From Rhizobium ruizarguesonis (GTDB lineage Bacteria; Pseudomonadota; Alphaproteobacteria; Rhizobiales; Rhizobiaceae): DNA of 64,000 nt. This document shows positions 50,651 to 59,483 of this stretch, piece by piece. The DNA lies in contig NZ_PQIG01000088.1 in NCBI RefSeq assembly GCF_012349115.1, forward strand, positions 1 to 64,000, in the 5' to 3' direction. How positions within the stretch are numbered: position 1 is the stretch's first letter; each line of letters starts with the position of its first letter. Position numbers and translations under genes: made by a program. Below the pieces are notes generated by a model. The model made no database searches, was not told where the DNA came from, and saw nothing but the letters and a program-made list of their open reading frames with translations.

Positions 50651-52453
50651 TTGCTGGTCGTGCCGCTGATCATATTCGCCTTCTTCACCTACGGCAGCGC
50701 GATTGCCACGCGCGCCTATATGGAGGAAGCCTCGGCGCAGGCGGGAACGGCGCTGCGTCTTGCCGTTTCGGCACTCAGCGGCCATCTCAACCGCTACGAG
50801 GCGCTGCCGGCGTTGATCGCCGATCACGACGACATCAAGGAACTGGTGAGCGCGCCCGAGGATGAGGCGCTGCGCGCTGCGGCCAATCTTTATCTCAAGG
50901 CGATCAACGGGCTGCTGAAATCCTCCGACATCTATGTGGTCAAGCCGGATGGAGAGACGATCGCGGCCAGCAATTACGACGGACCTGCAAGTTTCGTCGG
51001 CCAGAATTTCAGCTACCGGCCCTATTTCCAGGATGCGATCGAAGGCCGGCAGGCGCGGTTCTACGCGCTCGGCACAACCTCGCTGAAGCGCGGCTATTAT
51101 TTTGCCGCACCGATCCGGACAGGCGCGGATATTCGCGGTGTCATCGTCTTCAAGGTCGATATCGACACGATCGAATCATCCTGGGGCGGCGGCGAATACA
51201 GGATCTTCGTCTCCGATCCCGAGGGCATCATCTTCATGTCGGGAAGCCCGGAATGGCTTTACGGCGCCATCCTGCCGTTGACGGCCGATCGCATCGCCCG
51301 CACCGAGGCGTCGCGGCGCTATGCCAATGCCAGGCTGACGGCGCTGCCAGTGACGCGACATCACTTCGAGCAGCATGAGCTGATGACGCTGGCCGGCGAG
51401 CGCGGCTCGAGCGAATATCTGGTGCTCTCGCATTACATGCCGGCCGAGGACTGGACGGTGAACGTGCTGATGGAAACGAGTTCCATCCGCACCCAGGCGC
51501 GCACGGCGCTTGCGGCCGTCTTTCTCATCCTGTGCATCGCTGGGCTTACGGTGGCGGTTCTGCGCCAGCGGCGGACGCGGCTCGCCGAGCGCATGCAGAT
51601 GCAGGCCGATGCGCGCAACGAGCTGGAACGACGTGTCGAGGAGCGCACGGCCGATCTTGCCCGCGTCAACAGCCGAATCGAAGAGGAGATCGCCGAGCGG
51701 CGGCTGACCGAGCAGCAGCTGCGCCAAACCCAGGCCGACCTGATCCAGGCCGGAAAACTCGCCGGTCTCGGACAGATGTCGGCTGCTCTTTCGCACGAGT
51801 TCAACCAGCCGCTCGCCGCGGCCAAGACCTATACGGACAGTGCCTCGGTGCTCATCGACCGTGGGCGGACGGAAGAGGCGCGGGACAATATCCGGCGTAT
51901 CGGCGGGCTGATCGACCGGATGGCGTCGATCAGCCGTCACCTGCGCAACTTCGCCCGCAAACCGAACGAAAAGCTCGGTCCCGTTTCCCTCGACGAGGCG
52001 ATGCGCGACACGCTCGAGATCATCGCCTGGCGGCTGAAGGCGGCAGATGCCGAACTGCTGCTCGATCTCGGGCCGCGTCCGCCGGTGGTGCGCGCCGGTT
52101 CCGTGCGTCTGCAGCAGGTGCTGGTCAACGTGATCTCGAATGCGGCCGATGCGGTGGAAGGGCTGGATGACCGGCGCATCGAGGTTTCGGCCTTCGAGCA
52201 GGCCGGCAAGGTGGTGCTGACGGTGCGGGACCATGGGCCGGGCGTGCCCGCCGCAATCGCCGAGCGCATCTTCGATCCGTTCTTCACGACGAAGGGTGTC
52301 GGCAAGGGCCTCGGTCTCGGGCTTTCGATCTCCTATAACATCATCAAGGATTTCGGCGGCAGTCTCACTGCTGCCAATCATCCCGAAGGGGGCGCGATGT
52401 TCCGCATCGAGCTGCGATCGGCGGCAGGACTGATGCCGGAGGCGGCGGAATGA
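50651..52453 (+). CDS. dctB: DctB-type sensor histidine kinase
   Basis: At least 600 residues. Transmembrane segments at the N-terminus (LLVVPLIIFAFFTYGSA) and about residue 280 enclose a PDC-type periplasmic sensor domain. The kinase has ALSHEFNQPLAAAKTYTDS (catalytic His), the N-box NVISNAADAVE, DHGPGVP and FDPFFTTKGVGKGLGLGLS. No ATG is available: the in-frame choices after the TAA near 50555 are TTG at 50651 and CTG at 50621. A strong GGGGAGGAG lies 6 bases before the CTG, which restores the residues LSSRYRAIAA. The gene overlaps dctD by 4 bases. DctB senses C4-dicarboxylates in rhizobia, but dctA is not here. Confidence 0.85.
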   Translation: MLVVPLIIFAFFTYGSAIATRAYMEEASAQAGTALRLAVSALSGHLNRYEALPALIADHDDIKELVSAPEDEALRAAANLYLKAINGLLKSSDIYVVKPDGETIAASNYDGPASFVGQNFSYRPYFQDAIEGRQARFYALGTTSLKRGYYFAAPIRTGADIRGVIVFKVDIDTIESSWGGGEYRIFVSDPEGIIFMSGSPEWLYGAILPLTADRIARTEASRRYANARLTALPVTRHHFEQHELMTLAGERGSSEYLVLSHYMPAEDWTVNVLMETSSIRTQARTALAAVFLILCIAGLTVAVLRQRRTRLAERMQMQADARNELERRVEERTADLARVNSRIEEEIAERRLTEQQLRQTQADLIQAGKLAGLGQMSAALSHEFNQPLAAAKTYTDSASVLIDRGRTEEARDNIRRIGGLIDRMASISRHLRNFARKPNEKLGPVSLDEAMRDTLEIIAWRLKAADAELLLDLGPRPPVVRAGSVRLQQVLVNVISNAADAVEGLDDRRIEVSAFEQAGKVVLTVRDHGPGVPAAIAERIFDPFFTTKGVGKGLGLGLSISYNIIKDFGGSLTAANHPEGGAMFRIELRSAAGLMPEAAE

Positions 52454-53784
52454 ACGATGCGAAGATCCTGTTGGTCGACGACGAGGAGGAACTGCGACGC
52501 TCGACGGCGCAGGCGCTGGAGCTCTCCGGCTTCAGCGTCGAGACCTTTTCGAACGGCGATCATGTGCTGGAGCTGATCGGCTATAGTTTTCCCGGCGTCG
52601 TCGTCAGCGATATCCGCATGCCCGGCATGGACGGCATGACGCTGATGCAGAAGATCCGCGAGATCGACCCGGAGGTGCCTGTCATTCTCGTCACCGGCCA
52701 CGGCGACGTGCAGCTTGCGGTGAGGGCGATGCGCGAAGGCGCTTATGATTTCATCGAGAAGCCGTTCACGCCCGAAATGCTCGCCGGCGTCATCCGCCGG
52801 GCGATGGAACGGCGCGGCCTCGTGCTCGAGAACCGGCTGCTGAAGGCGGTCGCCGGCAAACGCGACGATATCGAGGCGCGGCTGCCGGGGCGCACGCAGG
52901 TGATGGTGGATTTGCGTTACCGCATCCGGGCGATCGGGGCGAGCGATGCCGATACGCTTATCGTCGGGGAAACCGGGGCTGGCAAGGAGGTGGTGGCGCG
53001 GGCACTCCACGACATCAGCGCCCGGGCGAGCCGGCCGTTCATCGCGATCAATTGCGCCGCACTGCCGGCAAACCTGATCGAGAGCGAACTCTTCGGCCAT
53101 GAGGTTGGGGCCTTTCCGGGCGCGGTAAGGCCGCGCTATGGAAAGTTCGAACATGGGCGCGGCGGCACGATCCTGCTCGACGAGATCGGCTCCATGCCGT
53201 TCGACCTGCAGGCGAAGTTCCTGCGGGTGCTGCAGGAGCGGGTGATCTCCAGGCTCGGATCGAACGAGGTGGTGGCGCTCGACGTGCGCTTCATCGCGAC
53301 AAGCAAGGTCGATCTGGAGGCGGAGGTGGCGGCGGGGCGCTTCCGCGCCGACCTGTTCTATAGGCTGAATGTCGCGACGCTGCATGTGCCGTCGCTGTCG
53401 CAACGGCGGGCAGATGTTCCGCTGCTCTTCCTGCAGCTGGTGCGGGAGGCGGCGGCCCGCTACGGTCGCGACGAGATGGCCGTGCCGCCGGAAGTGATTT
53501 CCGACATCGCTCAGCGCGACTGGCCCGGCAATGTGCGTGAATTGAGGAATGCCGCAGACCGTCTGGTCCTCGGTCTCGACAATGGCGGGCGCCAAGCCGA
53601 GGAGGCGACCGGGCTTGCTGAGCGTGTCGCCGAATTCGAACGAGGGGTCATTGCCAGCGCGCTGGTGGCTCATGGCGGAAGCCTCAGGCCGGTCTATGAG
53701 TCGCTCGGCATTTCTCGGAAGACACTCTACGAAAAGATGCAGAAATACGGTCTCGACAAGCGGATGCTGATCACCGAAAGTTAG
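52450..53784 (+). CDS. dctD: DctD-type sigma-54-dependent response regulator
   Basis: A 444-residue activator. Receiver domain with phospho-acceptor Asp54 (VVVSDIRMPG). AAA+ domain with Walker A GETGAGKE (about residue 173). The sigma-54 contact loop reads GAFPGA (residues 220-225) in place of the usual GAFTGA; Pro223 is codon 53116-53118. C-terminal Fis-type helix-turn-helix (YESLGISRKTLYEKMQKYGL). Coupled to dctB through an ATGA overlap. The target operon is not obvious; I found no TGGCAC-N5-TTGC box before tctC. Confidence 0.92.
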   Translation: MNDAKILLVDDEEELRRSTAQALELSGFSVETFSNGDHVLELIGYSFPGVVVSDIRMPGMDGMTLMQKIREIDPEVPVILVTGHGDVQLAVRAMREGAYDFIEKPFTPEMLAGVIRRAMERRGLVLENRLLKAVAGKRDDIEARLPGRTQVMVDLRYRIRAIGASDADTLIVGETGAGKEVVARALHDISARASRPFIAINCAALPANLIESELFGHEVGAFPGAVRPRYGKFEHGRGGTILLDEIGSMPFDLQAKFLRVLQERVISRLGSNEVVALDVRFIATSKVDLEAEVAAGRFRADLFYRLNVATLHVPSLSQRRADVPLLFLQLVREAAARYGRDEMAVPPEVISDIAQRDWPGNVRELRNAADRLVLGLDNGGRQAEEATGLAERVAEFERGVIASALVAHGGSLRPVYESLGISRKTLYEKMQKYGLDKRMLITES

Positions 53785-53801
53785 CGCCTTTTTAAAGGCG
53801 C
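53784..53801. repeat. Inverted repeat at the end of dctD
   Basis: GCGCCTTT and AAAGGCGC around a TT centre, starting on the last base of the dctD stop. It may work as a weak terminator. Confidence 0.55.
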
Positions 53802-53826
53802 ATGCATTCCAACCACATTTTACGGC

Positions 53827-53883
53827 TTGACATGCAACCATTTGGTTGCCTATAAGGGGCAAAATAGGCAACCAAATGGTTCC
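53827..53883 (+). promoter_or_regulatory. Sigma-70-type promoter with twin operators, ArsR-family gene
   Basis: TTGACA (53827-53832) and TATAAG (53851-53856), spaced 18 bases. GCAACCATTTGGTTGC (53834-53849) fills the spacer, and GCAACCAAATGGTTCC (53868-53883) follows the -10 box. The two palindromes repeat at a 34-base distance. This looks like autorepression by the ArsR-like protein encoded next. Confidence 0.7.
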
Positions 53884-54217
53884 ATATAAAGACATGGATG
53901 ATGATACGGTTTTCCGGGCTCTGGCGGATGCGAGCCGGCGGCAGTTGCTAGATCGGCTGTATGCGAGGAACGGCCAGACTCTGGCTGAGCTCTGCGAGGG
54001 GCTTACGATGACGCGCCAGGCCGTGGCCAAACATATTGCGATCCTGGAGGAGGCGAGCCTCGTTTCGTCGCAGCGCCAGGGCCGGGAGAAACTGCACTTC
54101 ATCAATCCCGTGCCGATCAACGAGATCGCGCAACGATGGATCAACAAATTCGAGCGGCAGCAACTGAATGCGCTCGCCGATCTGAAGCAGACTCTCGAAG
54201 GCAAGGGCGGCCACTAG
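53876..54217 (+). CDS. ArsR-family transcriptional regulator
   Basis: A 113-residue winged-helix repressor. FRALADASRRQLLDRLYARNG and the recognition helix LTMTRQAVAKHIAILEEASLV are typical of the ArsR group that pairs with SRPBCC/AHSA1 proteins. It lacks the metal-binding CxC motif of ArsR proper. The start is either the ATG at 53876 (inside operator 2) or 53894 (MDDDTVFRAL); neither has a strong ribosome site. It is 54 bases before the SRPBCC gene, likely cotranscribed. Confidence 0.88.
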   Translation: MVPYKDMDDDTVFRALADASRRQLLDRLYARNGQTLAELCEGLTMTRQAVAKHIAILEEASLVSSQRQGREKLHFINPVPINEIAQRWINKFERQQLNALADLKQTLEGKGGH

Positions 54218-54271
54218 ATCCGGGCCTAGCCATCGGGGAGTACGTAGTCCTGGCGAAAAGGGAGTATCATC

Positions 54272-54721
54272 ATGGCTGGCAGCACATATAACTATGTCAC
54301 CTTTATCCGCACGACGCCGGAGCAGCTCTGGGCGGCGCTGACAACGGCCGAGTTCATGAAGAAATTCTGGCTCGGCGCCCATTTCGAGACCGAGTGGAGG
54401 GCAGGCGCTGCCTGGAAGCTTCTGTTCGAGGACGGATCAGTCGCGGATACCGGCGAGATCCTGGAATGCGATCCGCCGAAACGGCTCGTATTGAAGTGGC
54501 GAAACGAGTTCATGCCGGAGCTGAAGGCCGAGGGCTATTCGCAATGCGTGATGGAGATCGAGGCGGTCAACGATACGGCCACCAAGCTGACGGTGACCCA
54601 TTCCATCGCAGTCGAGAATTCCAAGCTTATCAACGCCGTTTCCGGCGGCTGGCCACGCATTCTCTCCAACCTCAAGTCGCTGATCGAGACCGGCGAAGTG
54701 GTGCTGCCTCCCAAAAAATAA
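54272..54721 (+). CDS. SRPBCC/AHSA1-domain protein
   Basis: A 149-residue START-like protein. YVTFIRTTPEQLWAALTTAEFMKKFWLG opens the domain and GGWPRILSNLKSLIETG closes it, as in the AHSA1 family. Such proteins paired with an ArsR-type repressor usually handle a small hydrophobic ligand; the ligand is unknown. AAAGGGAGTATC lies before the ATG. Confidence 0.88.
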   Translation: MAGSTYNYVTFIRTTPEQLWAALTTAEFMKKFWLGAHFETEWRAGAAWKLLFEDGSVADTGEILECDPPKRLVLKWRNEFMPELKAEGYSQCVMEIEAVNDTATKLTVTHSIAVENSKLINAVSGGWPRILSNLKSLIETGEVVLPPKK

Positions 54722-54736
54722 GGCAAACGTCATAGC

Positions 54737-54762
54737 GCGATGGGTGGATTTCCACCCATCGC
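54737..54762. repeat. 12-bp perfect inverted repeat after the SRPBCC gene
   Basis: GCGATGGGTGGA (54737-54748) and TCCACCCATCGC (54751-54762) with two bases between. No T-run follows at once (CAGAGCTGTTTGTTT). It may be a terminator or an operator upstream of tctC. Confidence 0.6.
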
Positions 54763-54932
54763 CAGAGCTGTTTGTTTCCAAATCGACCCATGCTGCATCG
54801 CACTGTTGTAAAATCGTCTTTCGAAAGCGACTGCAATGATTGCGGGTCGATTTTTCCAGGCGGCAAATAGGTTATCCGAACCGGCGCGGAGGATGTGTCG
54901 GCGGGCTTGCTTATTTCATCAGGGAGGAAACG

Positions 54933-55916
54933 ATGAAAATTCTGAAGGCCATGCTCGGCCTGACCGCGGCTGCCGCGGTCTCTCTTCTCGCCGCCGCCGC
55001 TTCGGCGCAGACCTATCCCGAGCGCACCATCACCATGGTCGTGCCGTTTGCGGCCGGCGGCCCGACCGACACCGTCGCGCGCCTGGTCGCCGAATCCATG
55101 TCGAAGGATCTCGGCCAGCAGATCGTCGTCGAAAATGTCGGCGGCGCCGGCGGCACGCTCGGTGCTGGCCGCGTGGCGAGTGCCGATCCCGACGGTTACA
55201 CCATCCTGCTGCACCATATTGGCATGGCGACCAGCGCTACGCTCTACCGCAAGCTCGCCTACGACACGCTCGGCGCCTTCGACTATGTCGGCCTCGTCAC
55301 CGAGGTGCCGATGACGATCGTTGCCCGTAAGGACATGGAGCCGGCCGACCTCAAGGGGCTGATCGACTACATCAAGGCGAACAAGGACAAGGTGACGGTC
55401 GCCAATGCCGGCATCGGTGCGGCCTCGCATCTCTGCGGCATGATGTTCATGAGCGCCATCCAGACGCCGCTCACGACCGTTCCCTACAAGGGCACCGGCC
55501 CTGCCATGACCGATCTGCTCGGCGGTCAGGTCGATGTCATGTGCGATCAGACGACCAACACGACGAAGCAGATTCAGGGCGGCACGATCAAGGCCTATGC
55601 CGTGACCTCGCCCAAGCGGCTCGACGTGATGAAGGATATTCCGACAGCCGTCGAAGCCGGGCTGCCGGGTTTTGAAGTCGGCATCTGGCACGGCATCTAT
55701 ACGCCGAAGGGCACGCCGGCTGAGATCAACGAACGTCTGTCGAAGTCGCTGCAGGTCGCGCTGAAGGATCCGAATGTCGGCGCCCGCTTCGCCGAGCTCG
55801 GCACGGCGCCATCCTCCGATGCCGATGCGACGCCGGCTGCGCTGAAGGCCAAGCTCGAAAGCGAGATCGCCCGCTGGAAGCCGATCATCGAGGCCGCCGG
55901 CGAGTATGCCGACTGA
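54933..55916 (+). CDS. tctC: Tripartite tricarboxylate transporter binding protein TctC
   Basis: A 327-residue periplasmic protein with a signal peptide (ILKAMLGLTAAAAVSLLAAAASA). YPERTITMVVPFAAGGPTDTVARL is the entry to the TctC/Bug fold. VPYKGTGPAMTDLLGGQVDV also fits. It delivers a carboxylate ligand to TctAB; the ligand cannot be read from sequence. AGGGAGGAAACG precedes the ATG at 54933. A dispersed repeat separates it from tctB. Confidence 0.92.
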   Translation: MKILKAMLGLTAAAAVSLLAAAASAQTYPERTITMVVPFAAGGPTDTVARLVAESMSKDLGQQIVVENVGGAGGTLGAGRVASADPDGYTILLHHIGMATSATLYRKLAYDTLGAFDYVGLVTEVPMTIVARKDMEPADLKGLIDYIKANKDKVTVANAGIGAASHLCGMMFMSAIQTPLTTVPYKGTGPAMTDLLGGQVDVMCDQTTNTTKQIQGGTIKAYAVTSPKRLDVMKDIPTAVEAGLPGFEVGIWHGIYTPKGTPAEINERLSKSLQVALKDPNVGARFAELGTAPSSDADATPAALKAKLESEIARWKPIIEAAGEYAD

Positions 55917-55942
55917 GGATCATGTCCTCGTCCAGGACATGC

Positions 55943-56126
55943 CGGATGAGCCCCTCACCCTAACCCTCTCCCCGTGCACGGGGAGAGGGAACATGCGTGA
56001 TTCAACGGCGGTGGAGGCGAAGGGTTTGCGGCATATCCCCTTCTCCCCGCGTGTGGGGGCCGAAGGACGGGTCGAGACCCGTGGCTCGACCCCGGTTAGT
56101 GCCGGCAGGCGGATGAGGGGATACTT
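55943..56126. repeat. Dispersed repeat between tctC and tctB
   Basis: GAGCCCCTCACCCTAACCCT, CTCCCCGTGCACGGGGAG with AGGGAAC, then CCCCTTCTCCCCGCGTGTGG and GCAGGCGGATGAGGGG. The ends are inverted relative to each other (GATGAGCCCCTCA and GGATGAGGGG), as in the widespread CCCTCACCC-type repeats of rhizobia. It fills most of the 256-base gap in the tct operon. Confidence 0.7.
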
Positions 56127-56172
56127 CCTTTGTGACCGCGTCACATCAACCATCTCCAACCCAGGAGACACC

Positions 56173-56634
56173 ATGAAGTCCATCAGTTTCGATACCACCA
56201 ATGCGATCTGCGGCGCGCTTTTTGTCGCGACCGGTGCTTTCTTCGCCATCCAGTCGCTGGGGCTCGACCTCGGCACGGCGGTGCGCATGGGGCCTGGTTA
56301 TTTTCCGCTGGTGCTTGCCGGCGTGCTCGTGCTTCTCGGCGCGATCATCTTCATTCAGGCCCTCCGCGTCGAGGGCGAGCCGATCGACCCGTTTGCCTGG
56401 CGCGGCATGCTTTTCATCCTGCCGGCACCGGTGTTCTTCGGGCTGACGGTGCGCGGTCTCGGATTTGCACCGTCACTATTCCTCACCGCCTTCATCGCCT
56501 GCTTCGCATCGCAAAAGATGAACGTGTTCTTCGCGATCGTGCTGTCGCTGCTGCTGACCATCTTTTCGGTCGCGGTCTTCAGCTACGGGCTCGGCCTGCC
56601 GTTCGAGCGCTTCGGCCCCTGGGTCCGATTCTAG
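56173..56634 (+). CDS. tctB: Tripartite tricarboxylate transporter small membrane subunit TctB
   Basis: A 153-residue protein with four hydrophobic segments (ICGALFVATGAFFAIQSLGL, FPLVLAGVLVLLGAIIFIQAL, ILPAPVFFGLTVRG, IVLSLLLTIFSVAVFSYGLGL). RMGPGYFP is a TctB signature. The ATG at 56173 follows CCAGGAGACACC. It lies 6 bases before tctA. Confidence 0.88.
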   Translation: MKSISFDTTNAICGALFVATGAFFAIQSLGLDLGTAVRMGPGYFPLVLAGVLVLLGAIIFIQALRVEGEPIDPFAWRGMLFILPAPVFFGLTVRGLGFAPSLFLTAFIACFASQKMNVFFAIVLSLLLTIFSVAVFSYGLGLPFERFGPWVRF

Positions 56635-56640
56635 GAGACG

Positions 56641-58149
56641 ATGATGGATCTTTTCAGCAATCTTGCGCTCGGCTTTGCAACAGCCGGCACTCCGGAAAAC
56701 CTGTTCTTCTGCCTGATCGGCGTGTTGCTCGGCACGCTGATCGGCGTGCTGCCCGGGATCGGCGCTACGGCGACGATCGCAATGCTCCTGCCGATCACCT
56801 TCCAGCTTGAACCGGTTTCCTCTCTGATCATGCTCGCCGGCATCTATTACGGCGCCCAGTATGGCGGCTCGACGACGGCGATCCTCATCAACATGCCGGG
56901 CGAATCCTCCTCGGCCGTCACCGCGATCGACGGCTACCAGATGGCTCGCAAGGGCAGGGCGGGGGCAGCGCTTGCGATCGCGGCCCTCGGCTCATTCTTC
57001 GCCGGCACCGTGTCGACCTTCCTCGTCGCGATCTTCGCGCCGCCGCTCACCGCAATTGCGCTGCAATTCGGCTCGGCAGAATATTTCTCGCTGATGGTCG
57101 TCGGTCTCGTTTCCTCGATCGCTCTCGCGCACGGCTCTGTCGTCAAGGCGCTGGCGATGGTGGCGCTCGGGCTGCTACTCGGCCTCGTCGGCACCGACAT
57201 CTATACCGGCACGCCGCGCTTCACGCTCGGCATCCGCGAATATGCCGACGGGCTGAACTTCGTGGCGCTCGCCGTCGGCGTCTTCGGGGTTGCCGAAATC
57301 CTTCGCAACCTCGAGGGCGAGTCGACACGCACGGTGCTGATGGCCAAGGTGTCCGGCCTCTTGCCGTCCCGCCAGGAATTCAAGGAGATGATCGCACCCG
57401 TCATTCGCGGCACGGCGATTGGCTCGGCGCTCGGCATCCTGCCGGGTGGCGGTGCAATCCTTGCCTCCTTCGCCTCCTATACGGTGGAAAAGCGAATGTC
57501 GAAGACGCCGGAGGAATTCGGCAAGGGTGCCGTTGCCGGTGTCGCAGGACCGGAATCGGCAAACAATGCCGGTGCGCAGACCTCGTTCATTCCGCTCTTG
57601 ACGCTCGGCATTCCGGCCAATCCCGTCATGGCGCTGATGATCGGTGCGATGATCATCCAGGGCATCGTGCCCGGTCCGAACGTCGCCACCGAGCAGCCGG
57701 CGCTGTTCTGGGGCATCATCGCCTCGATGTGGATCGGCAACCTGATGCTCGTCATCCTCAATCTGCCGCTGATCGGGCTCTGGGTGAAACTGCTGACCGT
57801 GCCTTACTACGTGCTCTTCCCCGTCATCATGGCCTTCTGCTCGATCGGGGTCTACAGCGTCAACGCCAATGTCTACGACCTCTATGCCGTCGCCTTCTTC
57901 GGGCTCATCGGCTATGTGTTGGCGAAGCTTCGCTGCGAGCCGGCGCCGCTCCTGCTCGGCTTCGTGCTCGGGCCGCTGCTCGAGGAGAACCTGCGTCGCG
58001 CCATGATCCTGTCGCGCGGCGATCCCACCACCTTCGTCACGCGACCGATCAGCGCCATTCTCCTGGCGATTGCGGCCGCGGTCCTCATCGTCGTCTTCCT
58101 GCCTAGCGTCAAGAAGAAGCGCGAGGAGGTGTTCGTCGAGGAAGCCTGA
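56641..58149 (+). CDS. tctA: Tripartite tricarboxylate transporter large membrane subunit TctA
   Basis: A 502-residue permease with about eleven hydrophobic segments. LLGTLIGVLPGIGATATIAMLLPIT and YYGAQYGGSTTAILINMPGE at the N-terminus, and GILPGGGAILASFASY with GAQTSFIPLLTLGIP in the middle, are the conserved TctA motifs. A second ATG at 56644 is possible. It is followed by an amidohydrolase gene in the same direction. Confidence 0.94.
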   Translation: MMDLFSNLALGFATAGTPENLFFCLIGVLLGTLIGVLPGIGATATIAMLLPITFQLEPVSSLIMLAGIYYGAQYGGSTTAILINMPGESSSAVTAIDGYQMARKGRAGAALAIAALGSFFAGTVSTFLVAIFAPPLTAIALQFGSAEYFSLMVVGLVSSIALAHGSVVKALAMVALGLLLGLVGTDIYTGTPRFTLGIREYADGLNFVALAVGVFGVAEILRNLEGESTRTVLMAKVSGLLPSRQEFKEMIAPVIRGTAIGSALGILPGGGAILASFASYTVEKRMSKTPEEFGKGAVAGVAGPESANNAGAQTSFIPLLTLGIPANPVMALMIGAMIIQGIVPGPNVATEQPALFWGIIASMWIGNLMLVILNLPLIGLWVKLLTVPYYVLFPVIMAFCSIGVYSVNANVYDLYAVAFFGLIGYVLAKLRCEPAPLLLGFVLGPLLEENLRRAMILSRGDPTTFVTRPISAILLAIAAAVLIVVFLPSVKKKREEVFVEEA

Positions 58150-58196
58150 GGGGTTGAACTTGTGGGCCGTTTGATGAACAACGGATGATCTGACGC

Positions 58197-58220
58197 GGGC
58201 GCCGGTTGGGCGCCCGTTTC
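58197..58220 (+). terminator. Weak terminator after tctA
   Basis: GGGCGCC, loop GGTTG and GGCGCCC, followed by GTTTCG. The T-run is short. Confidence 0.5.
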
Positions 58221-58256
58221 GCTTGACAGGATATCCAGGCCCATGAGCATTGCCCG

Positions 58257-59426
58257 ATGAGCATCCCCGCCCGGATCAAGGACGATCTGCCTTTTCTCAC
58301 CTCCCTGCGCCGCGATCTGCACGCCCATCCCGAACTCGGTTTCGAGGAGGAACGCACCGGCAGCATCGTCGCGACCCTTATCGAAGAGGCCGGTATTGCG
58401 GTGCATCGCGGTCTTGGCGGCACCGGCGTGGTCGGCACGCTGCAGATCGGCAACGGCACACGCAGGATCGGGCTCCGCGCCGACATGGATGCGCTTGCCA
58501 TGCCTGAGATGGCGGAGCGGCCTTATAAATCGACAGTGTCAGGCAAGATGCATGCCTGCGGTCATGACGGGCATACGGCGATGCTCCTCGGCGCCGCGCG
58601 GCATCTGGCGGCGACACGGAATTTTTCCGGCACGGTGCATTTCATCTTCCAGCCGGCCGAAGAAGGGCGAGGCGGGGCAAGGCGCATGGTCGAGGACGGG
58701 CTGTTTCAACTTTTTCCCTGCGATGCCGTCTATGGGCTGCACAACGTGCCTGGGCTTGCGGTCGATGAGATCGCCGTGGTCGAGGGGCCGCAGCTTGCCT
58801 CCTCCGACAGCTGGCGGATTACCTTCCGCGGGACCGGCACGCACGGCGCCAAGCCGCATCTTGGCCGCGATCCGATCACGGCCGCCGGCACCTTCCTGTC
58901 ATCGCTGCAGACGATTGTCGGACGGGTGGTCGATCCGCTGCAACCGGCGGTCGTCAGCGCCTGTTTCCTGCAGGCGGGCGACCCAAAGGCGCTGAACGTC
59001 ATTCCTGATATCGTCGAGATTGGCGGGACGGCGCGGGCCTATTCGCCTGAGGTGCGCGATCAGCTCGAGACCGAGATCGGACGCTTGGCGCATGGCACGG
59101 CGGCCATGTACGGCATTGCCGTGGACTATGCATTCGAGCGGCGAATTCCGCCTGTCGTCAACGATGCGGATGCGACGGCGCGGGCGCTTGGTGCGGCTGG
59201 TGCGGTCTTTAATGAGAAGGTGCGGACAAGCTTTCCGCCATCGACGGCGGGAGACGATTTCGCCTTCTTCGCGCAGAATGCGCCGGGCTGCTATGTCTGG
59301 CTCGGCAACGGTCCGGCGGTGGACGGGGCGCTGCACCATAATACGGCTTATGATTTCAACGATGAAGCGCTTGGATATGGGGCGGCTTACTGGGTTGCGT
59401 TGGTCGAGCGGGAATTGAAGGTCTAG
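58257..59426 (+). CDS. M20-family amidohydrolase (hippurate hydrolase-like)
   Basis: A 389-residue metallopeptidase-fold amidohydrolase, cytosolic. Metal ligands are in GLRADMDALAMPE (about residue 78), HACGHDGHTAMLLGAA (about residue 100) and the FQPAEEGRGGARRM loop (about residue 135). HNVPGLAVDE and the dimerisation domain follow. Substrate could be an N-acyl amino acid or an aromatic amide. It follows the tct operon and may act on the imported compound, but a weak terminator lies between. Confidence 0.9.
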   Translation: MSIPARIKDDLPFLTSLRRDLHAHPELGFEEERTGSIVATLIEEAGIAVHRGLGGTGVVGTLQIGNGTRRIGLRADMDALAMPEMAERPYKSTVSGKMHACGHDGHTAMLLGAARHLAATRNFSGTVHFIFQPAEEGRGGARRMVEDGLFQLFPCDAVYGLHNVPGLAVDEIAVVEGPQLASSDSWRITFRGTGTHGAKPHLGRDPITAAGTFLSSLQTIVGRVVDPLQPAVVSACFLQAGDPKALNVIPDIVEIGGTARAYSPEVRDQLETEIGRLAHGTAAMYGIAVDYAFERRIPPVVNDADATARALGAAGAVFNEKVRTSFPPSTAGDDFAFFAQNAPGCYVWLGNGPAVDGALHHNTAYDFNDEALGYGAAYWVALVERELKV

Positions 59427-59483
59427 ATGGAGTTTGAGGTGGCGGGGACGCACGCCCTTTGTATGTGGTCTGTGCGCCTCGGC

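Noticed and set aside
52378..54204. 608-codon frame antisense to dctD and the ArsR-family gene
   Set aside because: It spans two convincing plus-strand genes and a promoter with operators; no domain visible.
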